Assembly (NCBI RefSeq): GCF_022815645.1
Contig: NZ_JALGRO010000002.1
Location: 1 to 64,000 of the forward strand
From: Curtobacterium sp. VKM Ac-2922
GTDB taxonomy: Bacteria; Actinomycetota; Actinomycetes; Actinomycetales; Microbacteriaceae
Direction of reading: 5' to 3'
Length of the DNA: 64,000 nt
The translations under genes were made by a program, and so were the position numbers. Positions 52,293 through 60,741 of the stretch are shown piece after piece (position 1 is the stretch's first letter; each line of letters opens with the position of its first letter). The notes under the pieces are model-generated. The model saw only the letters and a list, made by a program, of their open reading frames with translations. It had not been told where the DNA came from and ran no database searches.

Positions 52293-54779
52293 TCAGGCCA
52301 GTGCGACCTCGACCGTGCCCGACTCGGCGGCGACCGACGTGCCGACGTGCAGCGTGAACACCCCGGGCTCGTGGGCCCATGCCCCGTCCCAGTGCGCGAA
52401 CGCCCGGGCCGGCACGGTGACGGTCACCTCGGTCGACTCCCCCGCGCCGAGTCGGACGGGCGCGAACCCGACCAGCCAGCGCACGGGGCGGTCGACGGAG
52501 GACGTCGCCCGCGATGCGTAGACCTGCACGACCTGCTTGCCGGCACGGTCGCCGGTGTTGGTCACGGTCGCCGTCACGGCCGCGTCGCTGCCCGCCGACA
52601 CCGTCGGCGTCGCGGCGATCCCGTCGATGGTCCACGTCGTGTAGCCCAGGCCGTGCCCGAACGGGTACGCGGGTGCGACCCCGGCGCGCAGCCAGGCCCG
52701 GTACCCGATGTGCACGCCCTCGTCGTAGCGCACGACACCGTCGACCGGGGTGACGTCGAGCACCGGGACGTCGGCCATGGCGACCGGCCACGTGGTGGGC
52801 AGACGACCGCCGGGCTCGCGCGCGCCGGTCAGCACGTCGGCCAGGGCGTTGCCGTACTCCTGCCCGCCGAACCAGGTCAGCACCAGTGCGGCGACGTCGT
52901 CGCGCCAGGGCATCTCGACCGGGGACCCGGCGTTGACCACGACGACGGTGTCCGGGTTCGCGGCGACGACGGCTGCGACCAGTTCGTCCTGGTGACCGGG
53001 CAGCGCCAGCGAGGACCGGTCGTAGCCCTCGGACTCCACCTTCGAGTTCGTGCCGACCACGACCACGGCGACGTCAGCGGCCCGCGCGGCGGCCACGGCC
53101 GCGTCGATCAGGACGCGCGGGTCGTCGTCCGACGGCTCGGTGCCGAACTGGTAGGCCAGCACCCCGCCGAGCGTCTCGTCCTGCACCACGTCGTACTCGA
53201 TGCGGATCGCCAGCTGCTGACCCTGGGTCACCTCGACGGGCACCGAGCGTGCGGGCGGGTTCAGGAAGGCGGCACCGAGCTGGTCGCCCTCGTAGGGCAC
53301 GTCCTCGTCGAGCACGAGCGCGTCGTCGATCCACATCCGCGAGCGGCCGGCGGCGCCGACGCCGATCCGGACGACGCCGGTGGACTGCGCGGTGTACGTG
53401 GTCGCGATGTCGAGCCGGTCGGCCTCGCGCGTCGGGGCGTCGCCGCCGAACCAGAACAGCGCGGTCGCCTGCCGGTCCTCGACGTACAGCTCCTGGCCGT
53501 CGCGGACGAAGGCCACGCGCGCTCCGGGCTGCCCGGTCCCCGGGTTGGTGATCGTCGACAGCGGGAACTCGGCGATCCCCTGCTGCACGACGGCCCCGAG
53601 CGCGTACTCGACCTGGGCCGAGGGGAACGCCGCGCGGATGCCGTCGAGCGGCGACACGACCGATGACGGCACGACGGTCGCCGAGCCACCGCCCTGCGTG
53701 CGCGCCTGGTCGGCGTTGTGGCCGATCACGGCGATGCGGGTCGGAGCTGCCTCGCCGGTGTCGGGGAGCGGCAGGAGCCCGGTGTTCCGGACCAGCACGG
53801 TGCCCTCGGCCTCGGCCTCGCGCACGAAGGCGATGCCGTCCTCGACGTGCACGGGCTGCGCCGCGACGGGCTCGAAGCCCTCGAGCGCGCCGACCCGCGC
53901 CGCGAGCGTCAGGATGCGGTGCACCTTGCGGTCGATCGCAGCCTCGGGCACTGCGCCGGAGCGCACCGCGTCGAGCAGCGGACCCTCGCTCCACCACGGG
54001 TTCGGCCCGGGCATCGCGACGTCCTGCGACGCCGTCGCCGCCTCCACGGAACGCACCCCCGTCCAGTCCGACACGACGATGCCGTCGAAGCCCCACTCCG
54101 AGTTCAGGGGCGTCTCGAGCAGGTCGTTCTCGGACGCGGTCACGCCGTTGATGCCGTTGTACGAGGACATGATCGCCCACGCGTGCGCCTCGGTGACGGC
54201 CTTCTCGAACGCCAGCAGGTAGAGCTCGCGGAGCGCCCGGTCGGACACCTCGGTGCTGGCGGTGAAGCGGTCGGTCTCGTAGTCGTTCGCGATGTAGTGC
54301 TTCGGCGTCGCGGCGACGCCGTTCTCCTGCACGCCTGCCACGTACGACGCGGCCAGGTCGCCCGTCAGCACGGGGTCCTCACTGAAGGCCTCGAAGTGGC
54401 GGCCACCGAGCGGCGATCGGTGCAGGTTGATGGTCGGTCCGAGCACGACGTCCACACCCTTGCGGCGGGCCTCGACGGCTGCGGCGGCGCCGTAACGCTT
54501 CGCGATCGCACGGTCCCAGCTGGCCGACAGCGCGGTCGCGGACGGCAGGTTGAGCGACGGGTCGCGCTCGTCCCAGACCTCGCCACGCACACCCGAGGGA
54601 CCGTCCGACATGAGCATCGGCCGCAGCCCGATCTCGTCGATCGGCCAGGTGGTCCAGAAGTCGCGGCCGGTCAGCAGCTGCACCTTCTGTTCGGTGCTCA
54701 GGCGTCCGACGAGCGCGTCGATGCGCTCAGCCAGGGGCCCCGAGTCGGAGGCGGTGGTCACGTTGTCGACGGTCGTCAC
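52293..54779 (-). CDS. GH3 beta-glucosidase with PA14 and FnIII-like domains
   Basis: Glycoside hydrolase family 3 enzyme of 828 residues, no signal peptide, so cytoplasmic. Order: TIM-like domain with LMSDGPSGVRG and the nucleophile aspartate in VVSDWTGVRS; split second domain with a PA14 insert (TALFWFGGDAPTREADRLDI region) that sits over the substrate site in many beta-glucosidases; then a C-terminal fibronectin III-like domain. It should hydrolyse plant-derived oligosaccharides or glucosides. GTG at 54779 with GAGAGG upstream. Divergent TetR gene with a palindrome between suggests substrate-induced expression. Confidence 0.92.
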   Translation of the reverse strand: MTTVDNVTTASDSGPLAERIDALVGRLSTEQKVQLLTGRDFWTTWPIDEIGLRPMLMSDGPSGVRGEVWDERDPSLNLPSATALSASWDRAIAKRYGAAAAVEARRKGVDVVLGPTINLHRSPLGGRHFEAFSEDPVLTGDLAASYVAGVQENGVAATPKHYIANDYETDRFTASTEVSDRALRELYLLAFEKAVTEAHAWAIMSSYNGINGVTASENDLLETPLNSEWGFDGIVVSDWTGVRSVEAATASQDVAMPGPNPWWSEGPLLDAVRSGAVPEAAIDRKVHRILTLAARVGALEGFEPVAAQPVHVEDGIAFVREAEAEGTVLVRNTGLLPLPDTGEAAPTRIAVIGHNADQARTQGGGSATVVPSSVVSPLDGIRAAFPSAQVEYALGAVVQQGIAEFPLSTITNPGTGQPGARVAFVRDGQELYVEDRQATALFWFGGDAPTREADRLDIATTYTAQSTGVVRIGVGAAGRSRMWIDDALVLDEDVPYEGDQLGAAFLNPPARSVPVEVTQGQQLAIRIEYDVVQDETLGGVLAYQFGTEPSDDDPRVLIDAAVAAARAADVAVVVVGTNSKVESEGYDRSSLALPGHQDELVAAVVAANPDTVVVVNAGSPVEMPWRDDVAALVLTWFGGQEYGNALADVLTGAREPGGRLPTTWPVAMADVPVLDVTPVDGVVRYDEGVHIGYRAWLRAGVAPAYPFGHGLGYTTWTIDGIAATPTVSAGSDAAVTATVTNTGDRAGKQVVQVYASRATSSVDRPVRWLVGFAPVRLGAGESTEVTVTVPARAFAHWDGAWAHEPGVFTLHVGTSVAAESGTVEVALA

Positions 54780-54868
54780 GATGTCGGTCCTCTCGTTCCA
54801 GCTGATGGGTCGCGTCGGGACCCGAGCTGGAGCGGACCGTCGACGGCGACGCTGGCGACGCTACCACC

Positions 54869-54891
54869 AAAACCATGCAGTAGTTGGTTTT
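54869..54891. promoter_or_regulatory. TetR operator between GH3 and tetR
   Basis: AAAACCA (54869-54875) and TGGTTTT (54885-54891) are perfect inverted arms around nine bases. It lies in the 144-base divergent gap, 21 bases before the -10 of the regulator, and is the A/T-richest stretch there. Likely site for the TetR at 54924. Confidence 0.65.
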
Positions 54892-54911
54892 TACAGCGCA
54901 CGCCGGGGCGG

Positions 54912-54917
54912 TACAGT
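54912..54917 (+). promoter_or_regulatory. -10 element of the leaderless tetR promoter
   Basis: TACAGT ends six bases before the ATG at 54924. No ribosome binding site is visible, so a leaderless transcript is likely. Confidence 0.55.
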
Positions 54918-54923
54918 CCTGCC

Positions 54924-55514
54924 ATGACACGACGGGGTTCGTACGCCAAGGGCATCGCCAAGCGCGAGGAGATCCTCACCGTGGCGCTCGAACTCGTCGC
55001 TCAGCAGGGCTTCCGTCGCACCAGCATCAAGGACGTCTCCGACGCGGTCGGCCTGACCCAGGCGGGCCTGCTGCACTACTTCGACTCCAAGGACGAGCTC
55101 TGGGTCGAGATCCTGCGACGCCGCGACGAGATCGACAACGCGACGGACTGGCACGCGAACGACCCGAGCGAGCTGCTGTCGGCGATCGTGCGCCACAACG
55201 CCGAGGTCCCCGGCCTGGTGCAGATGTTCGTCAACCTGTCGGCAGCGGCGGCCACCGACACGGAGCACCCGGCGCACGAGTACTTCCGCGAGCGGTACGA
55301 GAACTCCCGCCGCTCGATGGCGGCCGACTTCCGCGCGATGCAGCAGGACGGCCGCCTGCGCGCCGACGTCGACCCCGAGGCACTGACCAGCGTGCTGCTC
55401 GCCGTGTCGGACGGCATGCAGATCCAGTGGCTGTTCGACCCGTCGCGCGACATGGCCGCACACGTCGAGCTCGTCACCCGCCTGGCCGTCGCGCAGGTCG
55501 CCGCCGCGTCCTAG
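54924..55514 (+). CDS. TetR-family regulator of the GH3 gene
   Basis: TetR protein of 196 residues. The helix-turn-helix is EEILTVALELVAQQGFRRTS followed by IKDVSDAVGLTQAGLLHYFD; the ligand domain (residues 60-196) resembles TetR C-terminal regulators of sugar hydrolases and transporters in Microbacteriaceae. Divergently placed against the GH3 gene, with a palindromic operator between, it probably represses that gene. ATG at 54924 is set by the -10 at 54912. Its 3' end runs into an octamer repeat. Confidence 0.88.
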   Translation: MTRRGSYAKGIAKREEILTVALELVAQQGFRRTSIKDVSDAVGLTQAGLLHYFDSKDELWVEILRRRDEIDNATDWHANDPSELLSAIVRHNAEVPGLVQMFVNLSAAAATDTEHPAHEYFRERYENSRRSMAADFRAMQQDGRLRADVDPEALTSVLLAVSDGMQIQWLFDPSRDMAAHVELVTRLAVAQVAAAS

Positions 55515-55518
55515 GGCC

Positions 55519-55602
55519 GTCGGTCCGTCGGTCCGTCGGTCCGTCGGCCCGTCGGCCCGTCGGCCCGTCGGCCCGTCGGCCCGTCGGCCCGTCCGTCCGT
55601 CC
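55519..55602. repeat. Octamer tandem repeat
   Basis: Nine perfect 8-base units: three GTCGGTCC (55519-55542), then six GTCGGCCC (55543-55590), then three GTCC (55591-55602). It starts five bases after the tetR stop and lies 138 bases before the epimerase ATG. Length variation between strains is likely because units are identical. Confidence 0.9.
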
Positions 55603-55740
55603 GTCAGCCGGGAGGCCCGGTGCGGCCCCGGCGAGCCAGGTACCGCCAGGGCCTGGCCGCGTCCAGGGCCCGCACGGCAGGATGGGACAGGCCAACAGGC
55701 ACGGGCCGTGTGCCCAGTTCGTGAGAAGAGCGGAGGCGCG

Positions 55741-56604
55741 ATGACGCGCGTAGTGGTGACCGGCGGCAGCGGCAAGCTCGGACGCGCAGTGGTGCGCGAC
55801 CTCGACGAGCACGGGTACGACGTGGTCCTGCTCGACCGCGTGCCCTCTCCTGACAAGCCCGAGCGCGTGCAGTTCGTGCGCATCGACCTGACCGACTACG
55901 GGCAGGTGCTCAACGCGCTGCTCGGGATCGACGACCGGTACGACTCCGTCGACGCCGTCGTCCACCTTGCGGCGGTGCCGGCCCCGGGCCAGGTGCCCGA
56001 CGTCGCGCTCATCACGAACAACGTCACGGCGTCGATCAACGTGTTCCACGCCGCCCGCGCGGCCAAGATCACGAACGTGGTCTGGGCGTCGAGCGAGACG
56101 CTGCTCGGGATCCCGATGGGCGAGCACCACCCGCCCTACCTTCCCGTCGACGAGGAGTTCCCGGTCCGCCCGCAGTCGTCGTACTCGCTCGGCAAGGCCG
56201 TCGAAGAGGAGATGGCGCGACACTTCACCCGCTGGGACCCGACGCTGAAGATGATCGGGCTGCGGTTCTCGAACGTCATGGACGAGTCCGACTACCCGTC
56301 GTACCCGTGGGACGCCACCCCCGAGGCCAAGACGTTCAACCTGTGGTCGTACATCGACAGCCGCGACGGCGCCCAGGCCGTGCGCAAGGCCCTCGAGAGC
56401 GAGCTCACCGGCTTCGAGGCCTTCGTGATCGCCAGCCCCGACACCGTGATGGACACCCCCACGATCGAGCTCGTCGAGCGCTTCGTGCCGGACATCGAGC
56501 GTCGCAGCGACATCGACGGTGTCAGCTCGCTGCTGTCGAGCGACAAGGCCCGCGAACTGCTCGGCTACGACCCGCAGCACTCCTGGCGCGACCACCGCTC
56601 CTGA
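55741..56604 (+). CDS. NAD-dependent epimerase/dehydratase
   Basis: Extended SDR of 287 residues. The glycine motif GGSGKLGRAV is at the N-terminus and SSYSLGK holds the Tyr-x-x-x-Lys pair. It probably acts on a nucleotide sugar or small carbonyl compound, but the type of substrate cannot be read. ATG at 55741 has GGAGG eight bases upstream. It is convergent with the methyltransferase gene and follows the octamer repeat. Some members of this group are annotated as UDP-glucose 4-epimerase or as uronate dehydrogenases, the latter fitting its short length. Confidence 0.85.
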   Translation: MTRVVVTGGSGKLGRAVVRDLDEHGYDVVLLDRVPSPDKPERVQFVRIDLTDYGQVLNALLGIDDRYDSVDAVVHLAAVPAPGQVPDVALITNNVTASINVFHAARAAKITNVVWASSETLLGIPMGEHHPPYLPVDEEFPVRPQSSYSLGKAVEEEMARHFTRWDPTLKMIGLRFSNVMDESDYPSYPWDATPEAKTFNLWSYIDSRDGAQAVRKALESELTGFEAFVIASPDTVMDTPTIELVERFVPDIERRSDIDGVSSLLSSDKARELLGYDPQHSWRDHRS

Positions 56605-56632
56605 CCCGCACGACGCGGCTGCTCGTCTCCGG

Positions 56633-58198
56633 TCAGGCCGATGCGCCGGGGTCCGGGACGAGCAGCCCGTCGAGCACCAGGTCGCGGGCCGCGGGAAGCA
56701 GGTCCGCTGCCAACGCCTGCTCGTCGACCCCGGTGATCTGCGCGAGCGCCCCGACGATCGCGGCCACGGACAGGTCACCGTCGCAGGCGCCCACGAACGC
56801 AGCGAGCGCCGTGTCCGCGTCGACCCGACGACCGAACCCGCCGCCCTGCACCAGGGTCATCACCGTGGGGTCGTCGTTGCCCGGCCAGTAGTACCGTTCC
56901 TCGGTCACATCGCCGGCGACCCGCAGGTGCGCGGCCGCGAGCGCGGCGTCGTCGTGCGCGGCGAGCCAGGCGGCCGCGTCCAGGACCCGGGCGACCGTCG
57001 CGCCGAGGCCGGCGGGGTTGGAGCCGAGCGTGTCGGGAACGCGCTCGAAGCGGCGGAGCTGCACCGGGCCTCCCGTCGGTGCCTTCCGGACCACGACGTA
57101 GCCGAAGCCGACCCCGGTGACCCGACGCTCGACGAAGTCGTCGAGCCAGGCGCCGACCAGGCGGTCGAACTCCGGCGAGCCGGGCTTCGTGCCGCCGTCG
57201 CGGATCCACGTCTCGGCGTAGGCGTTCGGGTCCTGACGCTCGCGCTCGATCACCCAGGCGTCCAGGTCGGTGTCCGCGAACCACGCTCGGACCCGGTCGA
57301 GCCCGTCGACGCCCCAGTGGTACTCCCAGTTGCCGAGCAGCTGCGCGGTGCCGCCCGGGGTCAGGTGGTCGGCCAGGCCGGTCAGCACGGTCTCGACCAA
57401 GGCGTCGCCGACCATGCCGCCGTCGCGGTACTCGTACGACGGCACACCCTCGGTGCGGGGCGTGATGACGAACGGCGGGTTCGAGACGATCCGGTCGAAC
57501 CACTCGCCGGCCACCGGCTCGAACAGCGAGCCGAGACGGAACTCGATGCCGTCGATGCCGTTCAGTTGCGCGTTGAACCGGGCGATGTCGAGCGCACGAC
57601 GCGAGATGTCCGTCGCGACGACCTCGTCCGCGAAGCGCCGCGCGTGCATGGCCTGGATGCCGCAGCCGGTGCCCAGGTCGAGCACCCGGTGCACGGGCAC
57701 GAGGAGCTGCAGGCCGCTCAGCGTGGTGGTGGCGCCCCCGATGCCGAGCACGTGCTCCTCGTCGAGCGCTGCGCCGAGGGCCAGCTCCCCCAGGTCCGAC
57801 ACGATCCACCAGCTGCCGGCGCCGGCATCGTCGACGAACGCGTACGGACGCAGGTCGACGGCGGCGTGCACCTGGTCGTCGTTCGCCCGCACGATCCCGA
57901 TGCGCGCGAGTTCCTCGACGCCGGCCTCCGGGAACGCCTGGTCCGCGTCAGCGCGTGCGACGGGGAGCCCCAGGACGAAGAGCGTCGCGAGGGTCCCGAG
58001 CGCCGAGGGCCCGCGGGCGTCGAGCCCGCGTCGGGCAGCCACCCGGTTGCCGCGGTGCAGCGCCGCGGCAGCGTCCGCGCCCCACAGTGCGTCGACACCC
58101 TCGACGGTGAAGCCCGCGGCCGTCAGGTCGGCGGCGAGCGCCGTGGTGACCGTCGGGTCGGCGACCACGTCGGGCAGCACGTGTGCGCGAGCGGTCAT
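56633..58198 (-). CDS. SAM-dependent methyltransferase with N-terminal domain
   Basis: Class I methyltransferase of 521 residues. The N-terminal 160 residues form an extra domain; the SAM site is DLGTGCGIQAMHARRF and the catalytic NPPF motif SNPPFVITPR marks it as an N6-adenine or glutamine-type (HemK/RlmG-like) enzyme. Its C-terminal 150 residues are unfamiliar. ATG at 58198 overlaps the stop of the ArsR gene by four bases. The unusual size and DUF7059-like N-terminus are common to Microbacteriaceae proteins annotated only as methyltransferases. Substrate may be RNA or protein. Confidence 0.85.
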   Translation of the reverse strand: MTARAHVLPDVVADPTVTTALAADLTAAGFTVEGVDALWGADAAAALHRGNRVAARRGLDARGPSALGTLATLFVLGLPVARADADQAFPEAGVEELARIGIVRANDDQVHAAVDLRPYAFVDDAGAGSWWIVSDLGELALGAALDEEHVLGIGGATTTLSGLQLLVPVHRVLDLGTGCGIQAMHARRFADEVVATDISRRALDIARFNAQLNGIDGIEFRLGSLFEPVAGEWFDRIVSNPPFVITPRTEGVPSYEYRDGGMVGDALVETVLTGLADHLTPGGTAQLLGNWEYHWGVDGLDRVRAWFADTDLDAWVIERERQDPNAYAETWIRDGGTKPGSPEFDRLVGAWLDDFVERRVTGVGFGYVVVRKAPTGGPVQLRRFERVPDTLGSNPAGLGATVARVLDAAAWLAAHDDAALAAAHLRVAGDVTEERYYWPGNDDPTVMTLVQGGGFGRRVDADTALAAFVGACDGDLSVAAIVGALAQITGVDEQALAADLLPAARDLVLDGLLVPDPGASA

Positions 58199-58560
58199 GC
58201 GGTCAGGTCCTCGCGCATCAGCGCGGCGGGGACCTGCCACGCGAACACCAGGTCGAGCAGGCCGGGGAACCGCTGTTCGAGGTCGTCCACGCGCACACGG
58301 CTGATCCGGGTCAGGCCCTCGAGGTGTTGCTCGAGCAGCCCGGCCTCGCGCAGCACGCGGAAGTGGTGCGTCAGGGTGGACTTCGGCCGGTCGATGCCGA
58401 CCCAGCCGCACGAGCGCGCTCCCCCCGCGGCGTCGACCAGGTAGCGGTGCAGGATCGCCAGCCGGATCGGGTCGGACAGTGCGTCCATGACGACGGGCAG
58501 GTCCATCTCGGCCACCGACGGCTGGGGCAGCCGTTCCGGAGCGTCCACGCGATCGGGCAT
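58195..58560 (-). CDS. ArsR-family regulator
   Basis: ArsR-type winged helix of 121 residues: MDALSDPIRLAILHRYLVDA, then GIDRPKSTLTHHFRVLREAGLL for the recognition helix, then the wing LEGLTRISRVR. No metal-binding cysteine pair at the usual site, so it is more likely a regulator responding to small molecules. The ATG at 58560 is seven bases after a -10. It is divergent to the MFS gene; twin palindromes lie between. The methyltransferase gene overlaps its end. Confidence 0.88.
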   Translation of the reverse strand: MPDRVDAPERLPQPSVAEMDLPVVMDALSDPIRLAILHRYLVDAAGGARSCGWVGIDRPKSTLTHHFRVLREAGLLEQHLEGLTRISRVRVDDLEQRFPGLLDLVFAWQVPAALMREDLTA

Positions 58561-58567
58561 GCCTCGG

Positions 58568-58573
58568 ACGCTA
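58568..58573 (-). promoter_or_regulatory. -10 element of the leaderless arsR promoter
   Basis: TAGCGT on the minus strand ends seven bases before the ATG at 58560, placing the transcript start at the codon. Confidence 0.55.
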
Positions 58574-58589
58574 CCACCGTTCACCTCGC

Positions 58590-58609
58590 TGTACGACTTG
58601 CGTCGTACA
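58590..58609. promoter_or_regulatory. ArsR operator 1
   Basis: TGTACGACTTGCGTCGTACA is a perfect 8-4-8 inverted repeat, 17 bases upstream of the ArsR -10. A second copy is at 58643. Confidence 0.8.
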
Positions 58610-58642
58610 GGCCGGATGCGGTACCAATGCGGTACTGGATCC

Positions 58643-58660
58643 GTACGACTCCCGTCGTAC
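58643..58660. promoter_or_regulatory. ArsR operator 2
   Basis: GTACGACTCCCGTCGTAC, a perfect 7-4-7 inverted repeat with the same GTACGAC half-site. The dyad centres of the two operators are 52 bases apart, five helical turns. Confidence 0.8.
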
Positions 58661-58685
58661 ATGGCCACTCACGGAAGGTGCGCTC

Positions 58686-59933
58686 ATGCAGTCAGCCCGC
58701 TCGGTCGCCGGGTTCTGGATCATCGCGGCGATGCTCTTCGTGGCACTCGCATCATCGGCCGTGCCGTCGCCGATCTACCCCGTGTACGCCGCCGAGTGGC
58801 ACCTCACACCGCTCATGCTCACCGGGGTCTTCGCCATCTACGTCGCCGGACTGCTGGCCAGCCTGCTCATCGCGGGCCGACTGTCGGACCACGTCGGCCG
58901 CAAGCCCGTGCTCGTCGTCGGCGGTCTCGCGCTGACGGTCTCGCTCGGCCTGTTCGCTGGCGCGGACGGCCTCGGCGCGCTCATCCTCGACCGCATCCTG
59001 CAGGGTGTCGCGGTGGGGCTGCTCATCGGTGCCCTCGGTGCTGCACTCATCGACAACTCCCTGGTCAAGCACCCGACCCTGGCCGGCGTGCTGAACGGTG
59101 CCGTGCCGCCGATCGCCCTGGCCATCGGCGCCATGTCGAGCGGCGCCCTGGTGGAGTGGGGCCCGGCACCCGAGCAGTTCGTCTACGTGCTGTTCGGCAG
59201 CCTGCTGTTCCTCATGGTGCTCGCGCTGTTCATCGTCCCCGAACAGGTCCAGCGCCGCCCGGGAGCCCTGCGCTCCCTCCGCCCGACCATCTCCGTGCCG
59301 CGGTCGTCCCGCGCACTGTTCCGCGGCGTCGCCGGAGCCCTCATCGCCAGCTGGGCCCTCGGTGGGCTGTTCCTGTCGCTGGTGCCCTCGGCGCTCGGCC
59401 AGGTGTTCGGCATCGAGAACCACTTCGCGGCCGGTGCGCTCATCGCCGTCGTCACGGGCATCGGTGCACTGACCGGCCTCGCGATCCAGCGGGTCGACGC
59501 CCGGATCGGCGTGCTCATCGGGCTGGTCGCACTCATCCTCGGACCGATCGTCACCGTGGCCTTCGTCGTCGCGCACTCGCTGCCCGGGCTCGTCGTGGGC
59601 AGCGCGATCGCGGGGGTCGGCTTCGGCGCCGGGTTCCAGGCGCCGTTGCGGATGCTGCTCGCGACGGCCGCGCCGATGCACCGTGCGGGGCTGCTGTCGA
59701 CCATCTACGTCGTCAGCTACCTGGCCTTCGGCGTGCCGGCGGTCATCGCGGGGCTGCTCGAGCCGGCCGTGGGTCTGGTGCCGGTGCTGGCCGGGTACGG
59801 GGCGTTCATCGTGCTGGCGGCGGCGGTTGCCCTCGTGCTGCAGCTCGTGTCGCGCGCCGCTGCCACCGTCGAGGAGCAGGCGTGCGAGGTCCTCGAGCGC
59901 ACCGCCACCGGGTCGATCCGCACGGCCGAGTAG
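58686..59933 (+). CDS. MFS transporter under ArsR control
   Basis: MFS protein of 415 residues with about twelve helices and the loop RLSDHVGRKPVLVVGGLALT after helix 2, of the drug-efflux type. It is divergent from the ArsR gene with two operators between, so it is very probably repressed by ArsR and induced by its substrate, which is likely toxic. ATG at 58686 with GGAAGG upstream. The downstream region holds direct repeats and a stem-loop that may end transcription. Confidence 0.88.
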   Translation: MQSARSVAGFWIIAAMLFVALASSAVPSPIYPVYAAEWHLTPLMLTGVFAIYVAGLLASLLIAGRLSDHVGRKPVLVVGGLALTVSLGLFAGADGLGALILDRILQGVAVGLLIGALGAALIDNSLVKHPTLAGVLNGAVPPIALAIGAMSSGALVEWGPAPEQFVYVLFGSLLFLMVLALFIVPEQVQRRPGALRSLRPTISVPRSSRALFRGVAGALIASWALGGLFLSLVPSALGQVFGIENHFAAGALIAVVTGIGALTGLAIQRVDARIGVLIGLVALILGPIVTVAFVVAHSLPGLVVGSAIAGVGFGAGFQAPLRMLLATAAPMHRAGLLSTIYVVSYLAFGVPAVIAGLLEPAVGLVPVLAGYGAFIVLAAAVALVLQLVSRAAATVEEQACEVLERTATGSIRTAE

Positions 59934-59936
59934 CGC

Positions 59937-60035
59937 CCGCAGCACGGTGCGAGGTTCGCGGCCCGTGCGAGGTTCGCGCTCGCGCCGCGCTCGCTCCCCG
60001 CAGCACGGTGCGAGGTTCGCGGCCCGTGCGAGGTT
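59937..60035. repeat. 38-base direct repeat, two copies
   Basis: Identical 38-base copies at 59937-59974 and 59998-60035, each holding GTGCGAGGTT twice. A GTGCGAGGTT unit is thus present four times. Function unknown. Confidence 0.85.
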
Positions 60036-60066
60036 GGTCGCCCTGTGCCGGGCAACAACCTCGCAC
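60026..60066. terminator. Stem-loop from GTGCGAGGTT repeats
   Basis: GTGCGAGGTTG (60026-60036) pairs perfectly with CAACCTCGCAC (60056-60066). It uses the last copy of the direct repeat and ends the MFS gene region; terminator by position. Confidence 0.6.
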
Positions 60067-60173
60067 CGAGCCACTAACCCGCCACCCGCCGTCGACCTTG
60101 CACGGTGCTCGACGCGCCACACCCCGCCAACGCAGCACGGTGCGCGGCCGGACGTCGCCCAGCCGCAGCGCCG

Positions 60174-60596
60174 CTAGTGCGTCGGCCGCGGAGGCCGCCG
60201 CATGCTGCGGTTCGCCTCGGCGTGTGCGGAGTCGACGTCCGCCTTGCCCCGGTCGGCCGCGCGACGCAGCCACTGCGGGCCGTGTGACTTCGCCCAGTCC
60301 CAGAAGCGGTGCAGCTGCGCTCGCAGCCACGTGATGATCCGGTGGAAGAAGTGGAACTCGCTCGCCAGGATCGTCAGGCCGATGAACACGACCAGCCAGC
60401 CGGGTCCGGGCAGCGGCACCAGGATCAGGCCGATGATGACGACGAGCCCACCGACGATGCCGATGAGCACCTTCCAGAACAGGTGCACGTGCGGCCGGGC
60501 GTGGATCCACGTGCGCATGTCGTGGAACCACTGGAACCGGTGGCGCGGCGTGCCGTCCACTGCGCTCGCAGTGCGGTCCTCCGGGTCGCCGTCCAT
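60174..60596 (-). CDS. TIGR02611-family membrane protein
   Basis: Protein of 140 residues with two membrane helices split by the short PLPGPGW turn (LIGIVGGLVVIIGLILVPLP, then WLVVFIGLTILASEF), the pattern of the actinobacterial TIGR02611 family. The C-terminal tail is charged and helical. Function unknown; it may sense or organise lipids. ATG at 60596. It is convergent with the MFS gene and single. Confidence 0.8.
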   Translation of the reverse strand: MDGDPEDRTASAVDGTPRHRFQWFHDMRTWIHARPHVHLFWKVLIGIVGGLVVIIGLILVPLPGPGWLVVFIGLTILASEFHFFHRIITWLRAQLHRFWDWAKSHGPQWLRRAADRGKADVDSAHAEANRSMRRPPRPTH

Positions 60597-60741
60597 GCTG
60601 GAACGCTAGGGCGCGCGGCTGGGAATCCGCGGCGCAGCAGGTGCCGATCGGCCGGGTACGCGGCCTGCGGTCAGCACGTTCCGGACGGGAGGCCCGTCAT
60701 GCGTGCACCAGGCGAGTCTCGGCACCTGGATGGCAGGCCCG

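Noticed and set aside
56519..58444. 641-codon plus-strand frame
   Set aside because: Antisense to the methyltransferase gene; product is repetitive and lacks any motif.
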